This document shows positions 16,487-25,084 of a stretch of DNA of 64,000 nucleotides, in pieces. The notes under the pieces are model-generated. The model was not told the DNA's origin and did not search any database. It saw nothing but the letters and a program-made list of their open reading frames with translations. Numbering within the stretch: position 1 is the stretch's first letter; each line of letters starts with the position of its first letter. The DNA lies in the NCBI RefSeq assembly GCF_017573505.1, contig NZ_JAGEOJ010000024.1, forward strand, positions 62,001 through 126,000, given 5' to 3'. The stretch is from Actinomadura barringtoniae (GTDB lineage Bacteria > Actinomycetota > Actinomycetes > Streptosporangiales > Streptosporangiaceae). The position numbers and the translations under genes are program-made.

Positions 16487-17851
16487 GTGGACGTGGTGAT
16501 CGTGGGCGGCGGGATCGCCGGACTGGTGGCCGCGCGCGAGCTCGCGCGGGCGGGCCGCGAGGTCACCGTGCTGGAGGCACGCGACCGGGTCGGCGGGCGG
16601 CTGCTGAACGCCGAGCTGCCGGGCGGCGGGCCGATCGAGGTGGGCGGGCAGTGGGTCGGGCCGGGTCAGGAGCAGGTGCTCGCGCTGATCAAGGAACTCG
16701 GGCTGGCCACGTACCCGACGTACATGGACGGCAGGCATCTCGCCGAGTTCGGCGGCAGGCGCAGCGCGTACACCGGCCGGATCCCGCGGCTGAGCCCGCT
16801 GGCGCTCGCCGACATCGCCCAGGCCCAGCTGCGGCTGGACCGGCTGGCCGCCAAGGTGCCTACCTCGGCTCCCTGGGAGTGGGACCAGGCCGGACGGCTG
16901 GACGGGCAGACGTTCGCGACCTGGATCCGGCGCCACACGGCCACCCGCGCCGGCCGCTCGTTCCTGACGCTGATCACCCAGGCCGTCTTCGCGGCCGAAC
17001 CGGAGGACCTCTCGGCCCTCTGGGCGTGCCACTACGTGGGCGCCGCCGGCGGCCTCGACGCGCTGATCGAGACGAGCGGCGGCGCGCAGCAGGACCGGAT
17101 CGTGGGAGGCTCGCAGCGCATCGCCCTGTCCCTCGCCGACGAGCTCGGCGACCGCGTCGTGCTCGACAGCCCGGTGACCGAGATCGACTGGACCGACGAC
17201 GGCGTACGGGTCGAGCTCGGCGGCGGACGGGAGCCGGTACGGGCGCACCGCGCGATCCTCGCCGTGCCGCCGCCGCTGGCCGGGCGGATCCGCTACACGC
17301 CCGGCCTCCCCGGCGACCGCGACCAGCTCACGCAGCGGATGCCGATGGGCCGCGTGATCAAGCTGAACGTGGTGTACGACGAGCCGTTCTGGCGCCGCGA
17401 CGGACTGAGCGGGCAGGCCAACAGCGACCGCCGCGCCGTCGGCACCGTCTTCGACAACACCCCGCCCGAGGGCGGCCCGGGCGTCCTGGTGGGCTTCCTG
17501 GAGGGGCGGCAGGCCGACGTCGCGTCCCGGCTGGCCCCGCACGAACGGCGGCGCCAGGTCCTGGCCGATCTCGTCGGCTACTTCGGGCCCGCGGCCGGGG
17601 ATCCGGTCGCGTTCATCGAGCACGACTGGGCGGCCGAGGAGTACTCGCGGGGCTGCTACGGAGCGTTCACCGCGCCCTCCACCCTCACCCGCTTCGGTCC
17701 CGCCCTGCGCGCGCCGATCGGCCCCCTGCACTGGGCCGGGACCGAGACCGCCACCCGCTGGCCCGGTTACATCGACGGCGCCGTCGAATCGGGCCGCCGG
17801 GCCGCAGCCGAGGTCCAGGCGGTCCTCGACGTTCCGGCGCGGCGAACATGA
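16487..17851 (+). CDS. flavin monoamine oxidase family protein
   Basis: 454 residues. N-terminal FAD motif VVIVGGGIAGLVAARELARAG, then VLEARDRVGGR and the GGQWVG block; C-terminal FAD-binding HWAGTETATRWPGYIDGAVESGRRAA typical of amine oxidases (MAO/polyamine oxidase clan). It oxidises an amine with O2 to an aldehyde, NH3 and H2O2; the substrate is not readable. No signal peptide, so cytoplasmic. The GTG at 16487 has AGGGGAG 9 nt upstream. Its stop overlaps the start of the HD-like gene (ATGA). Confidence 0.88.
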   Translation: MDVVIVGGGIAGLVAARELARAGREVTVLEARDRVGGRLLNAELPGGGPIEVGGQWVGPGQEQVLALIKELGLATYPTYMDGRHLAEFGGRRSAYTGRIPRLSPLALADIAQAQLRLDRLAAKVPTSAPWEWDQAGRLDGQTFATWIRRHTATRAGRSFLTLITQAVFAAEPEDLSALWACHYVGAAGGLDALIETSGGAQQDRIVGGSQRIALSLADELGDRVVLDSPVTEIDWTDDGVRVELGGGREPVRAHRAILAVPPPLAGRIRYTPGLPGDRDQLTQRMPMGRVIKLNVVYDEPFWRRDGLSGQANSDRRAVGTVFDNTPPEGGPGVLVGFLEGRQADVASRLAPHERRRQVLADLVGYFGPAAGDPVAFIEHDWAAEEYSRGCYGAFTAPSTLTRFGPALRAPIGPLHWAGTETATRWPGYIDGAVESGRRAAAEVQAVLDVPARRT

Positions 17852-18372
17852 GAATCCAGACTCGCGACCCGATCATCGACGACGTCCTGGACGTGCACCG
17901 CGCCGCGATCGGCCCGGATCTGCCGACGCTGCGCAACCACATCTACCGGAGTCTCAACTACCAGCGGCTGCTCCTCGGCACCGACCGGCTGCCCGACAGC
18001 GCGGCGCTGGCCTGGGCCGTCCACGACATGGGCATCTGGACGGACGGGACCTGGGACTACCTGGAGCCGTCGGTGGGCCTCGCCCGGGCGTTCGCCGCCG
18101 GGCACCCGATCAAGGGCCTCGGCGACACCGAGGACATGGTCCTCCTGCACCACCGCCTGCGGCCTGTGAAGGATCCCCTCGTCGAGTCGTTCCGCCGGGC
18201 TGACCTGGTCGACGTCAGCCGCGGGGTGCTGCGCGGCCGGATCAGCCGCCGTTCGGTGGACGCGATCGTGGCCGAGTTCCCCTACCTGGGATTCCATCGC
18301 TTCCTGGTCCGCGGCCTGAGCGTTTATGGCGTCCGCCACCCGGCCCGGCCGTTCCCGATGCTGCGCCTCTGA
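17848..18372 (+). CDS. HD domain-like protein
   Basis: 174 residues. NHIYRSLNYQRLL and LAWAVHDMGIW give the first His and the His-Asp pair of an HD-type metal site, and a MVLLHHRLRP block may supply further His. Many such proteins are phosphohydrolases or have unknown roles. It is translationally coupled to the amine oxidase (ATGA at 17848-17851), suggesting a joint task in amine metabolism. No membrane segment. Confidence 0.65.
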   Translation: MRIQTRDPIIDDVLDVHRAAIGPDLPTLRNHIYRSLNYQRLLLGTDRLPDSAALAWAVHDMGIWTDGTWDYLEPSVGLARAFAAGHPIKGLGDTEDMVLLHHRLRPVKDPLVESFRRADLVDVSRGVLRGRISRRSVDAIVAEFPYLGFHRFLVRGLSVYGVRHPARPFPMLRL

Positions 18373-18385
18373 CCCCCTGGAATGT

Positions 18386-18424
18386 GGAAGGCCCGCCGGA
18401 CCCTTACGGTCCGGCGGGCCTTCC
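18386..18424. terminator. bidirectional hairpin terminator
   Basis: Perfect 17-bp arms beginning GGAAGGCCCG around a CTTAC loop, between the convergent HD-like and sigma factor genes. Confidence 0.8.
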
Positions 18425-18466
18425 TCTTGGTGGGGTTGCGGGGTAGTGACGCCTACATCGGAACGG

Positions 18467-19906
18467 TCAGACCGCGAAGTCCAGCAGCGGCCGGGCGTTG
18501 CTCGGGTGCCGCAGCTTGGACAGCGACTCCTTCTCCAGCTGGCGGATCCGCTCGCGGGTCAGCCCGAGGGCCTTGCCGATCTCGTCGAGCGTGCGCGGCG
18601 TCCCGTCGTAGAGGCCGAACCGCATCGCCATGATGCGGGCCTCACGCGGGTTGAGGATGTCCAGCGTGCGGCGCAGCTGGTCGGCCATCAGCTGGCGGTC
18701 GACCAGCTCGGCGGCCTCGGGGCTGTCGGTGTCCTCGATGAGGTCGCCGATCCGGGTCTCGCCGTCCTCGCCGATCGTCGAGTCGAGGCTGATCGGCTGC
18801 CGGCTGGTGCGCAGCAGCTCGCGGATCTGCTCGGGGCTCTTGTCGAGCTCCAGCGCCAGCTCCTCGGGGGTGGGCTCGCGGCCCAGCCGCTGGTGCATGT
18901 CGCGCTCGACCCGGCTCAGCTTGCTGAGCATCTCCAGGACGTGCACGGGCAGGCGGATCGTGCGGGCCGAGTCGGCGAAGCCGCGCTGTATGGCCTGGCG
19001 GATCCACCACATGGCATAGGTGGAGAACTTGTAGCCCTTGGAGTAGTCGAACTTCTCGACCGCGCGGATCAGGCCGAGATTGCCCTCCTGGACGACGTCC
19101 AGCAGCGACAGCCCGCGGTCGGAGTACTTCTTGGCGACCGACACGACCAGGCGCAGGTTGGCCTCGAGCATGTGCGACTTGGCGCGGCGGCCGTCGGCGG
19201 CGACCCACTCCAGGTCGAGGCGCCGCTGCGGGCTGAGCTTCTCGGTCTCGAGCTTGTGCTCGGCGTAGAGCCCGGCCTCGATGCGCTTGGCGAGGTCCAC
19301 CTCCTGCTCGGCGGTGAGCAGCTGGCGGCGGCCGATCGCCTTCAGGTAGGTGTGCACCGAGTCGCCCATGGCGGTCGACTGGTCGTCGAGGTCGGTCAGC
19401 GGGGTCGCCTCGACCTCGGTGACCTCGAACGAGTCGTCGTCGGGCTCGTCGGCGTCCTCGGACGCCGCGTCCTCAGGCTCGGCGGTCGCGGCCTTCGCCT
19501 TGGACTTGGCGGCGGAAGTCTTGGCGGCGGAGGTCTTGGTGCCGGCCTTGGCGGTGCTCTTGGCGGCGGTCTTGGTGCCCTTGGCGCTCTTCTTGGCGGG
19601 GCGCTGCTCGGCGGTGGCGGTGTCCTCGTCCTCGGACTCGGTGATCTCGGTCACCGAGGCGGACTTCCTGGACCTGGCCGGGGCCTTTTTCCTGGCGGGC
19701 TCGGCTTCGCTGGCCAGGCTGATCCCGGACTCGGAGAGCTCTCGCAGGATCGAACGGCCCTGGGCCGGGCTGATCCCGGCGGCCTCGAAGGCCTTGCGCA
19801 CCTCGTCGAGTGAGAGGCGCCCTTGGGCATGACCACGCTCGAGGAGCTCGGCGAGCGCGGGACTCGTCAAGTCCGTGAGCGGGGTCTCAACGGCGGTTCG
19901 CGGCAT
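18467..19906 (-). CDS. sigA: principal RNA polymerase sigma factor (HrdB/SigA)
   Basis: 479 residues. After a region 1.1-like start there is a Lys/Ala/Thr-rich low-complexity insert, as in actinomycete HrdB, then region 1.2 (DSVHTYLKAIGRRQLLTAEQEVDLAKRIE), region 2 (LDVVQEGNLGLIRAVEKF, FSTYAMWWIRQAI), region 3 and region 4 (RTLDEIGKALGLTRERIRQLEKESLSKL). It directs housekeeping transcription. The ATG at 19906 is chosen over a start 40 codons upstream because GGGAGGGGG lies just before it and the protein then begins like HrdB. The gene stands alone, followed by a strong hairpin. Confidence 0.95.
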   Translation of the reverse strand: MPRTAVETPLTDLTSPALAELLERGHAQGRLSLDEVRKAFEAAGISPAQGRSILRELSESGISLASEAEPARKKAPARSRKSASVTEITESEDEDTATAEQRPAKKSAKGTKTAAKSTAKAGTKTSAAKTSAAKSKAKAATAEPEDAASEDADEPDDDSFEVTEVEATPLTDLDDQSTAMGDSVHTYLKAIGRRQLLTAEQEVDLAKRIEAGLYAEHKLETEKLSPQRRLDLEWVAADGRRAKSHMLEANLRLVVSVAKKYSDRGLSLLDVVQEGNLGLIRAVEKFDYSKGYKFSTYAMWWIRQAIQRGFADSARTIRLPVHVLEMLSKLSRVERDMHQRLGREPTPEELALELDKSPEQIRELLRTSRQPISLDSTIGEDGETRIGDLIEDTDSPEAAELVDRQLMADQLRRTLDILNPREARIMAMRFGLYDGTPRTLDEIGKALGLTRERIRQLEKESLSKLRHPSNARPLLDFAV

Positions 19907-20031
19907 GGGGACGCCCCCTCCCTTCAGTGGTGTGGGTGCGGCGCAGAGGCGGGGTTCGCTGGTGACGCGCGCACTAATCGGAACGCCCCGAAGACGCCTT
20001 CTTGTTCCCGGTCGGCGAAAGCTCAAGCAGG

Positions 20032-21240
20032 TCAGCGGGTGAGCCGGGTCACATACAGATCCCAGAACCGGGCCTTGTCGAGGTCGAACACGATCCGTGC
20101 CTGGACCGTTCCCGCAGGGTTACGGGGCCTGCTGAAGTCGCCCTTCCCGTAGCCCAGCGCCCGGCCGTAGTCGGGTCCGTCGGTGGCGTCCACGTCCACA
20201 TAACGCTCCTCGGCCCGCCGGACCATCCCGGGATCCAGGAAGATCGCCGAGGTGATCGCGTCCCAGACGAACGTGCTGTGGTGGGGGTCCTTGGCGAACT
20301 CGGGGCCCTGAAGGTCCTTGAACATCTTCTTGATCGGGGTCTCGCGCCCGGCCACGATCCGGTCGTACTGCGCCTTGGTGTAGCTGATCTTCTCCGCCAC
20401 GTCGTTCGGCACGATGGTCTGCCGCCGGAACGGCGTCCTGACCGCGATCTTGGCCGACTCGGGGTCGAACCACCAGTTGAACTCGGCGGCGGGCGAGACG
20501 TTGCCGGGGGAGTCGAACGCGCCGCCCATGTAGATCACCTCCTTGACCAGGGGGACGATCTCGGGGTGGGTGCGCACGGCCAGCGCCAGGTTGGTCGCCG
20601 GGCCGATCGCGCAGATCGTGATCTGGCCGGGGTTGCGCTTGACCTGGTCCACGATGAAGTCGGCCGCGGCGCCCGCGCGCGGGCTGGCCTTCGGATAGCC
20701 GCCGTACGGGGGCTTGGCGAGCCTGCGGTAGGACGGCGGCCGGGCATGATCGAACGCCCCGGTGTAGGGAGCCTTGCCGTAGAGAGCGTCCTCGCCCTGG
20801 AACCGTTCCCGCCGCCACCGGAACAGCGGCTCCCCGGATCCGGCGACGACCGGCACGTCCTGGCGGCCGATCATCTCCAGCTGCCGCAGCGCGTACGCGG
20901 TGCCCTCCTCGACCCAGGTGTTGCCGCTGACCGTGGTGACGCCGAGCAGGTTCACGCCCGGCTCGCGGGCCAGCATGAACATCGCGATCGCGTCGTCGTT
21001 CAGCTCGCCCATGTCCGCGTCGATGATCACCTTCCGCCCGCCCGCCTGCTCGCGGCCGGGCGCCCGGCTCGTCGCGCCGGCGTCCGCGGCGCCGCCCTGC
21101 CCGGCCACACGGGCTCCAGCGGCCGTACGAGCAGGGGACACGGGGGAGGCGGCGGCGGACTGGGTGGCGCCGGCGGCGACGGGGGCGAGCGCCAGGGCGA
21201 GGGCGAAGGTGGCGGCGGGCAGCGGCAGCGAGCGTCTCAT
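20032..21240 (-). CDS. secreted inosine-uridine-type nucleoside hydrolase
   Basis: 402 residues. An N-terminal signal peptide (MRRSLPLPAATFALALALAP, then an Ala-rich cleavage region) points to export. The Ca2+-binding motif reads IIDADMGELNDDAIAM, the variant form of DTDPGxDDA, and later blocks ICAIGPATNLALAV and VIYMGGAF are typical of the family. It hydrolyses nucleosides to base and ribose. The ATG at 21240 is chosen for the signal peptide. It is divergent from a LacI regulator and a ribose-type importer, and a 16-bp palindrome lies 18 bp upstream of the start. Confidence 0.87.
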   Translation of the reverse strand: MRRSLPLPAATFALALALAPVAAGATQSAAASPVSPARTAAGARVAGQGGAADAGATSRAPGREQAGGRKVIIDADMGELNDDAIAMFMLAREPGVNLLGVTTVSGNTWVEEGTAYALRQLEMIGRQDVPVVAGSGEPLFRWRRERFQGEDALYGKAPYTGAFDHARPPSYRRLAKPPYGGYPKASPRAGAAADFIVDQVKRNPGQITICAIGPATNLALAVRTHPEIVPLVKEVIYMGGAFDSPGNVSPAAEFNWWFDPESAKIAVRTPFRRQTIVPNDVAEKISYTKAQYDRIVAGRETPIKKMFKDLQGPEFAKDPHHSTFVWDAITSAIFLDPGMVRRAEERYVDVDATDGPDYGRALGYGKGDFSRPRNPAGTVQARIVFDLDKARFWDLYVTRLTR

Positions 21241-21258
21241 CCGGGTTTCCCTTCGGGT

Positions 21259-21274
21259 ATCTACACGTGTAGAT
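21259..21274. promoter_or_regulatory. LacI-type operator 1
   Basis: ATCTACACGTGTAGAT, a perfect 16-bp palindrome upstream of the nucleoside hydrolase gene. Confidence 0.75.
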
Positions 21275-21381
21275 CGACGGTCTCGAGCCGGACTATGCGG
21301 GAGCGGACACGCCACGGCAAGGTCCGATAAGGGATCGGTTACATGATCGTGATCTTGTAGGTCACAGCTTCGTAACACGCC

Positions 21382-21397
21382 ATCTACACGTGTTGAT
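21382..21397. promoter_or_regulatory. LacI-type operator 2
   Basis: ATCTACACGTGTTGAT, one base from operator 1, in the centre of the divergent region. Confidence 0.7.
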
Positions 21398-21425
21398 TTG
21401 TTGGACGAGACGTCCGAATATCCCC

Positions 21426-21441
21426 GTCAACACGAGTTGAT
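21426..21441. promoter_or_regulatory. LacI-type operator 3
   Basis: GTCAACACGAGTTGAT, the most degenerate copy, about 27 bp before the LacI start, suited to autoregulation and looping with the other two. Confidence 0.6.
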
Positions 21442-21467
21442 GGGCGGACCCGAAAGGCGGCTCGATC

Positions 21468-22511
21468 TTGGTCACCCGGCGTGATGTGGCACAGCTGGCC
21501 GGCACCTCCGAGGCCGTGGTCAGCTACGTGCTGAACGACGGCCCGCGCAACGTCGCGCCCGCCACCCGGCAGCGGGTCCTGGCCGCGATCGAGGAGCTCG
21601 GCTACCGCCCGAACGCGGTCGCCCGCTCGCTGCGCATGAGCCGCACCCACACGATCGGCCTGGTCGTCCCCGACAACGCCAACCCGTTCTTCGCCGAACT
21701 GGCCCGCGAGATCGAGGACGTCGCGTTCTCGCGCGGCTTCACCCTGCTGCTCGGCAACGCGATGGACGACGGCGAGCGCGAGGCCGCGCACGTGCGGACG
21801 CTGATCGACCGGCAGGTGGACGGCCTGATCCTCATCCCGGCGCACGGCCCGGGCACCTGGCGGTCCCAGCTGGCCGCCTCCGAGGTGCCCTGCATCGTGC
21901 TGGACCGGGAGATCGAGGGCACCGGCGCCATCCAGCTCCTGGTCGACAACGAGGGCGGCGCCTACACCGCCACCCGGCACCTGCTGGAGCACGGCGCCCG
22001 CCGGATCGGCTGCGTCGCCGGGCCGCCGGACCTGCACCCGGCGGTCGACCGCATCGCCGGCTGGGCGCGGGCGCTGACCGAGGCGGGCCTGGATCCCGGC
22101 GCGATGCCCCTGGCTAACGGGCCGTTCGGCCGCCGCCAGGGCTACCTGTGCGGCCGCGACCTGCTGGCGCGGCCCGACCGGCCCGACGCGCTGTTCGTGA
22201 CCAGCGACGAGCAGGCCATCGGCGTGATGCGGGCCGCCGCCGAGCTCGGGATCGCGGTGCCGGGCGGGCTGGCGGTGTGCTCGTTCGACGGCATCGCCGC
22301 CTCCTCCTACACCGTGCCCGCCCTGACCACCATGCGCCAGCCCCGCGAGGAGCTGGGCCGCCGTGCCGTCGAACTGCTCATCGCGCGCATCGCGGGGGAG
22401 ACCCCCGCACCGGACCGGGTCGTGTTCCCGGCCCGGCTGCTGCGCCGCGGTTCGTGCGGCTGCCCCGACCCCGAGGACGGCGGGACGGACGCACCACCCC
22501 CACCCCCCTGA
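21468..22511 (+). CDS. LacI family transcriptional regulator
   Basis: 347 residues: LacI helix-turn-helix and hinge (TRRDVAQLAGTSEAVVSYVLN, then GYRPNAVARSLR) and a periplasmic-binding-fold sensor domain. The TTG at 21468 begins right at the HTH and has a purine-rich AAAGGCGG upstream. Three related palindromes upstream are its probable operators. The importer genes follow in the same direction, so it likely controls ribose or nucleoside use. The tail is Pro-rich. Confidence 0.9.
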   Translation: MVTRRDVAQLAGTSEAVVSYVLNDGPRNVAPATRQRVLAAIEELGYRPNAVARSLRMSRTHTIGLVVPDNANPFFAELAREIEDVAFSRGFTLLLGNAMDDGEREAAHVRTLIDRQVDGLILIPAHGPGTWRSQLAASEVPCIVLDREIEGTGAIQLLVDNEGGAYTATRHLLEHGARRIGCVAGPPDLHPAVDRIAGWARALTEAGLDPGAMPLANGPFGRRQGYLCGRDLLARPDRPDALFVTSDEQAIGVMRAAAELGIAVPGGLAVCSFDGIAASSYTVPALTTMRQPREELGRRAVELLIARIAGETPAPDRVVFPARLLRRGSCGCPDPEDGGTDAPPPPP

Positions 22512-22550
22512 GGGCGCATCTCCGCCCACCCCCCGAGAAGGAGACCACAG

Positions 22551-23525
22551 GTGAAGAGCAGCAGCCTCATCTCCATCGCACTGGCCGCGGGCCTGGCCAC
22601 TGCATCGCTGACCGCGTGCGGCAAGGAGGGCGGCACCAGCGCCGCGCCGCCGAAGAAGGGCGGCAAGCCCTCGATCTGCCTGGTGATGAAGTCGCTGGCC
22701 AACGAGTTCTTCCAGCAGATGCAGGCCGGGGCCGAGCAGCACGCCAAGCAGCGCGGCGACCTGAACCTGCAGACCGTCGGCATCCAGAACGAGACCGACA
22801 TCGACAACCAGGTCGCCGCCGTCGAGAAGTGCGTGACCCAGCAGGCCTCGGCGATCGTCATCGCCCCGGCCGACTCGCGCGCCCTGGTCGCCCCGGTGAA
22901 GCGCGCGGTGAACGCGGGCGTGAAGGTCGTCAACATCGACGTGCAGATGGACGAGGGCACGCTGAAGTCGGCCGGCATCCAGGACAAGGTGCCGTTCGTC
23001 GGCCCCGACAACCGGCTGGGCGCCGAGCGGTCCGGCGCCGAGCTGGCCAAGATCCTGGGCAAGGGCGGCAAGGTCGCCATCCTTGAGGGCAACCCGGGCG
23101 CCGCCAACGCCGACCAGCGCAAGGCGGGCTTCATGGACGCGGTGAAGGAGGGCGGCCTGCAGGTCGCCGACTCCAAGACCGCGCACTGGGAGACCAACGA
23201 GGCGCACACGGTCTTCGGCAACATGCTGACCGCCCACCCCGACATCAAGGGCGTGATGGCCGGCAACGACAACATGGCGCTCGGCGCGCTGAAGGTGATC
23301 GAGGAGCAGGGCAAGGGCTCGTCGATCAAGGTCGCCTCGTTCGACAACATCCCGGCGATCCAGAAGTACCTGAAGGACGGCTCGGTCGTGTCCACGGTCG
23401 ACCAGTTCGGGGGCAAGCAGGCCGCCGACGGCATCGACTTCGCGATGAAGATGATCGCCGGTCAGACCTTCAGCGGCTGGCAGAAGACCGACATCAAGCT
23501 GATCACCAAGGCGAACGCCGGATGA
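22551..23525 (+). CDS. sugar ABC transporter substrate-binding lipoprotein (RbsB-like)
   Basis: 324 residues. Signal peptide with lipobox LTAC at Cys23, so a membrane-anchored lipoprotein. The rest is a type I periplasmic binding protein of the ribose/galactose class (SLANEFFQQMQAGAEQHA, APADSRALVAPVKRAVNAGVKVVNID, GNDNMALGALKVIEEQG). GTG at 22551 with GAGAAGGAG upstream. It presumably delivers ribose, possibly released by the secreted nucleoside hydrolase, to the importer encoded next; the ligand is inferred from context. Confidence 0.88.
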   Translation: MKSSSLISIALAAGLATASLTACGKEGGTSAAPPKKGGKPSICLVMKSLANEFFQQMQAGAEQHAKQRGDLNLQTVGIQNETDIDNQVAAVEKCVTQQASAIVIAPADSRALVAPVKRAVNAGVKVVNIDVQMDEGTLKSAGIQDKVPFVGPDNRLGAERSGAELAKILGKGGKVAILEGNPGAANADQRKAGFMDAVKEGGLQVADSKTAHWETNEAHTVFGNMLTAHPDIKGVMAGNDNMALGALKVIEEQGKGSSIKVASFDNIPAIQKYLKDGSVVSTVDQFGGKQAADGIDFAMKMIAGQTFSGWQKTDIKLITKANAG

Positions 23526-25084
23526 CCGCCGGGTCCCCGCCCGAAGCGGCCGAGTCCCCGCCCCGGGATCCGCTGCTGCGGATCACCGGGCTGGTGAAGC
23601 GCTTCCCCGGCGTGGTCGCGCTGTCGGGCGTCGACCTGGAGGTCGCCGAGAGCGAGATCCACATCCTGGTCGGCGAGAACGGCGCCGGGAAGTCGACGCT
23701 GGTGAAGTGCCTGGCCGGGGTCCAGCCGCCCGACGGCGGGACGATGGAGTTCGCGGGCGCACCGCACACGCCGGGATCGGCGGCGGACGGGCTGGCGGCC
23801 GGGATCCAGGTCGTTCACCAGGAGCTGGCGCTGCTGCCGCACCTGACCGTCGCCGAGAACCTGTTCCTGCGCCGCCTGCCACGCCGCGCCGGGGTCGTGG
23901 ACCGCGGGCGGCTGCGCGCCGACGCGACCGAACTGCTGGCCCGCGTCGGGCTGGAGGTATCGCCGGGCACCCGGGTGGACCGGCTCGGCATCGCGCAGCA
24001 GCAGCTGGTGGAGATCGCCAAGGCGCTGTCGGGCGAATGCCGCCTGCTGGTGATGGACGAGCCGACCGCCACGCTCACCAGCCGGGAGACCGGGACGCTC
24101 TTCAAGATCCTGCGGGAGCTGGCGGCGCGCGGCGTCGCGATCGTCTACATCTCCCACCACCTGGAGGAGGTCTTCGAGATCGGCGACCGCGTCACCGTCC
24201 TGCGCAACGGGCGGACCGTCGCGACCAGCGCGATGCAGGAGATGACCCCGGCCGGGCTCGTCCGGCTCATGGTGGGCCGCGACCTGGCCGAGGAGTTCCC
24301 GCCACGCCCCGAGCGGGCGGACACGCGAGCGACGGCGCTCAAGGTCACCGGCCTGCGTGTGCCCGGCGCGCCCGAACCGCTGTCGTTCGAGGTGCGCGCT
24401 GGTGAGGTCGTCGGCCTGGCCGGGCTCGTCGGCTCGGGTCGTACGGAGGCCATGCGCGCGCTGTTCGGCGCCGACAAGGCGCTGGGCGGACGCGTCGAGG
24501 TCGGCGGGCGGCACGTGCGGATCCGCCGGCCCCGGGACGCGGTGCGCGGCGGCATCAGCTTCCTCACCGAGGATCGCAAGTCCCAGGGTCTGGTTCTCGG
24601 CCTGCCCATCACCGCGAACGTGAGCCTGGCTCGGATCGGCTCGGTGGCGCGGGCCGGGCTGATCCGCCGCCGCGAGGAACGCCGCGTCGCCGAGGGCCTC
24701 GGCCAGCGGCTGCACCTGAAGTCGGCGGGCGTCGGCCAGCAGGTCCGCACCCTGTCGGGCGGCAACCAGCAGAAGGTCGTGCTGGCCCGCTGGCTGCACG
24801 CCGGGTCCGACGTGCTGATCGTGGACGAGCCGACCCGCGGCATCGACGTCGGCGCCAAGTACGAGATCCACGAGCTGCTGCTGGGCCTGGCCGCCGAGGG
24901 CCGCGCGCTGCTGGTGGTCTCCTCCGACCTGCCCGAGCTGACCGGGATCTGCGACCGGATCCTGGTCTTCTCCCGCGGCCGGATCGCCGGCGAGGCCAGG
25001 AGAGCCGAGGGCGGGTTCGATGCCGAGCAGATCCTGACCCTGGCCTACTCGGGCTACCTCAACGAGAACGGGACGAGCGCGTGA
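23522..25084 (+). CDS. sugar ABC transporter ATP-binding protein (RbsA-like)
   Basis: 520 residues with two ATPase cassettes. Cassette 1: GENGAGKST, a degenerate signature region, LLVMDEPTATLT. Cassette 2: a degenerate Walker A (GLVGSGRTEAMR), signature LSGGNQQKVVLARWL, VLIVDEPTRGIDVG. This tandem with a weak second Walker A is standard for CUT2 (ribose/xylose) transporters. Overlaps the binding-protein gene by 4 bases. Confidence 0.92.
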   Translation: MTAGSPPEAAESPPRDPLLRITGLVKRFPGVVALSGVDLEVAESEIHILVGENGAGKSTLVKCLAGVQPPDGGTMEFAGAPHTPGSAADGLAAGIQVVHQELALLPHLTVAENLFLRRLPRRAGVVDRGRLRADATELLARVGLEVSPGTRVDRLGIAQQQLVEIAKALSGECRLLVMDEPTATLTSRETGTLFKILRELAARGVAIVYISHHLEEVFEIGDRVTVLRNGRTVATSAMQEMTPAGLVRLMVGRDLAEEFPPRPERADTRATALKVTGLRVPGAPEPLSFEVRAGEVVGLAGLVGSGRTEAMRALFGADKALGGRVEVGGRHVRIRRPRDAVRGGISFLTEDRKSQGLVLGLPITANVSLARIGSVARAGLIRRREERRVAEGLGQRLHLKSAGVGQQVRTLSGGNQQKVVLARWLHAGSDVLIVDEPTRGIDVGAKYEIHELLLGLAAEGRALLVVSSDLPELTGICDRILVFSRGRIAGEARRAEGGFDAEQILTLAYSGYLNENGTSA

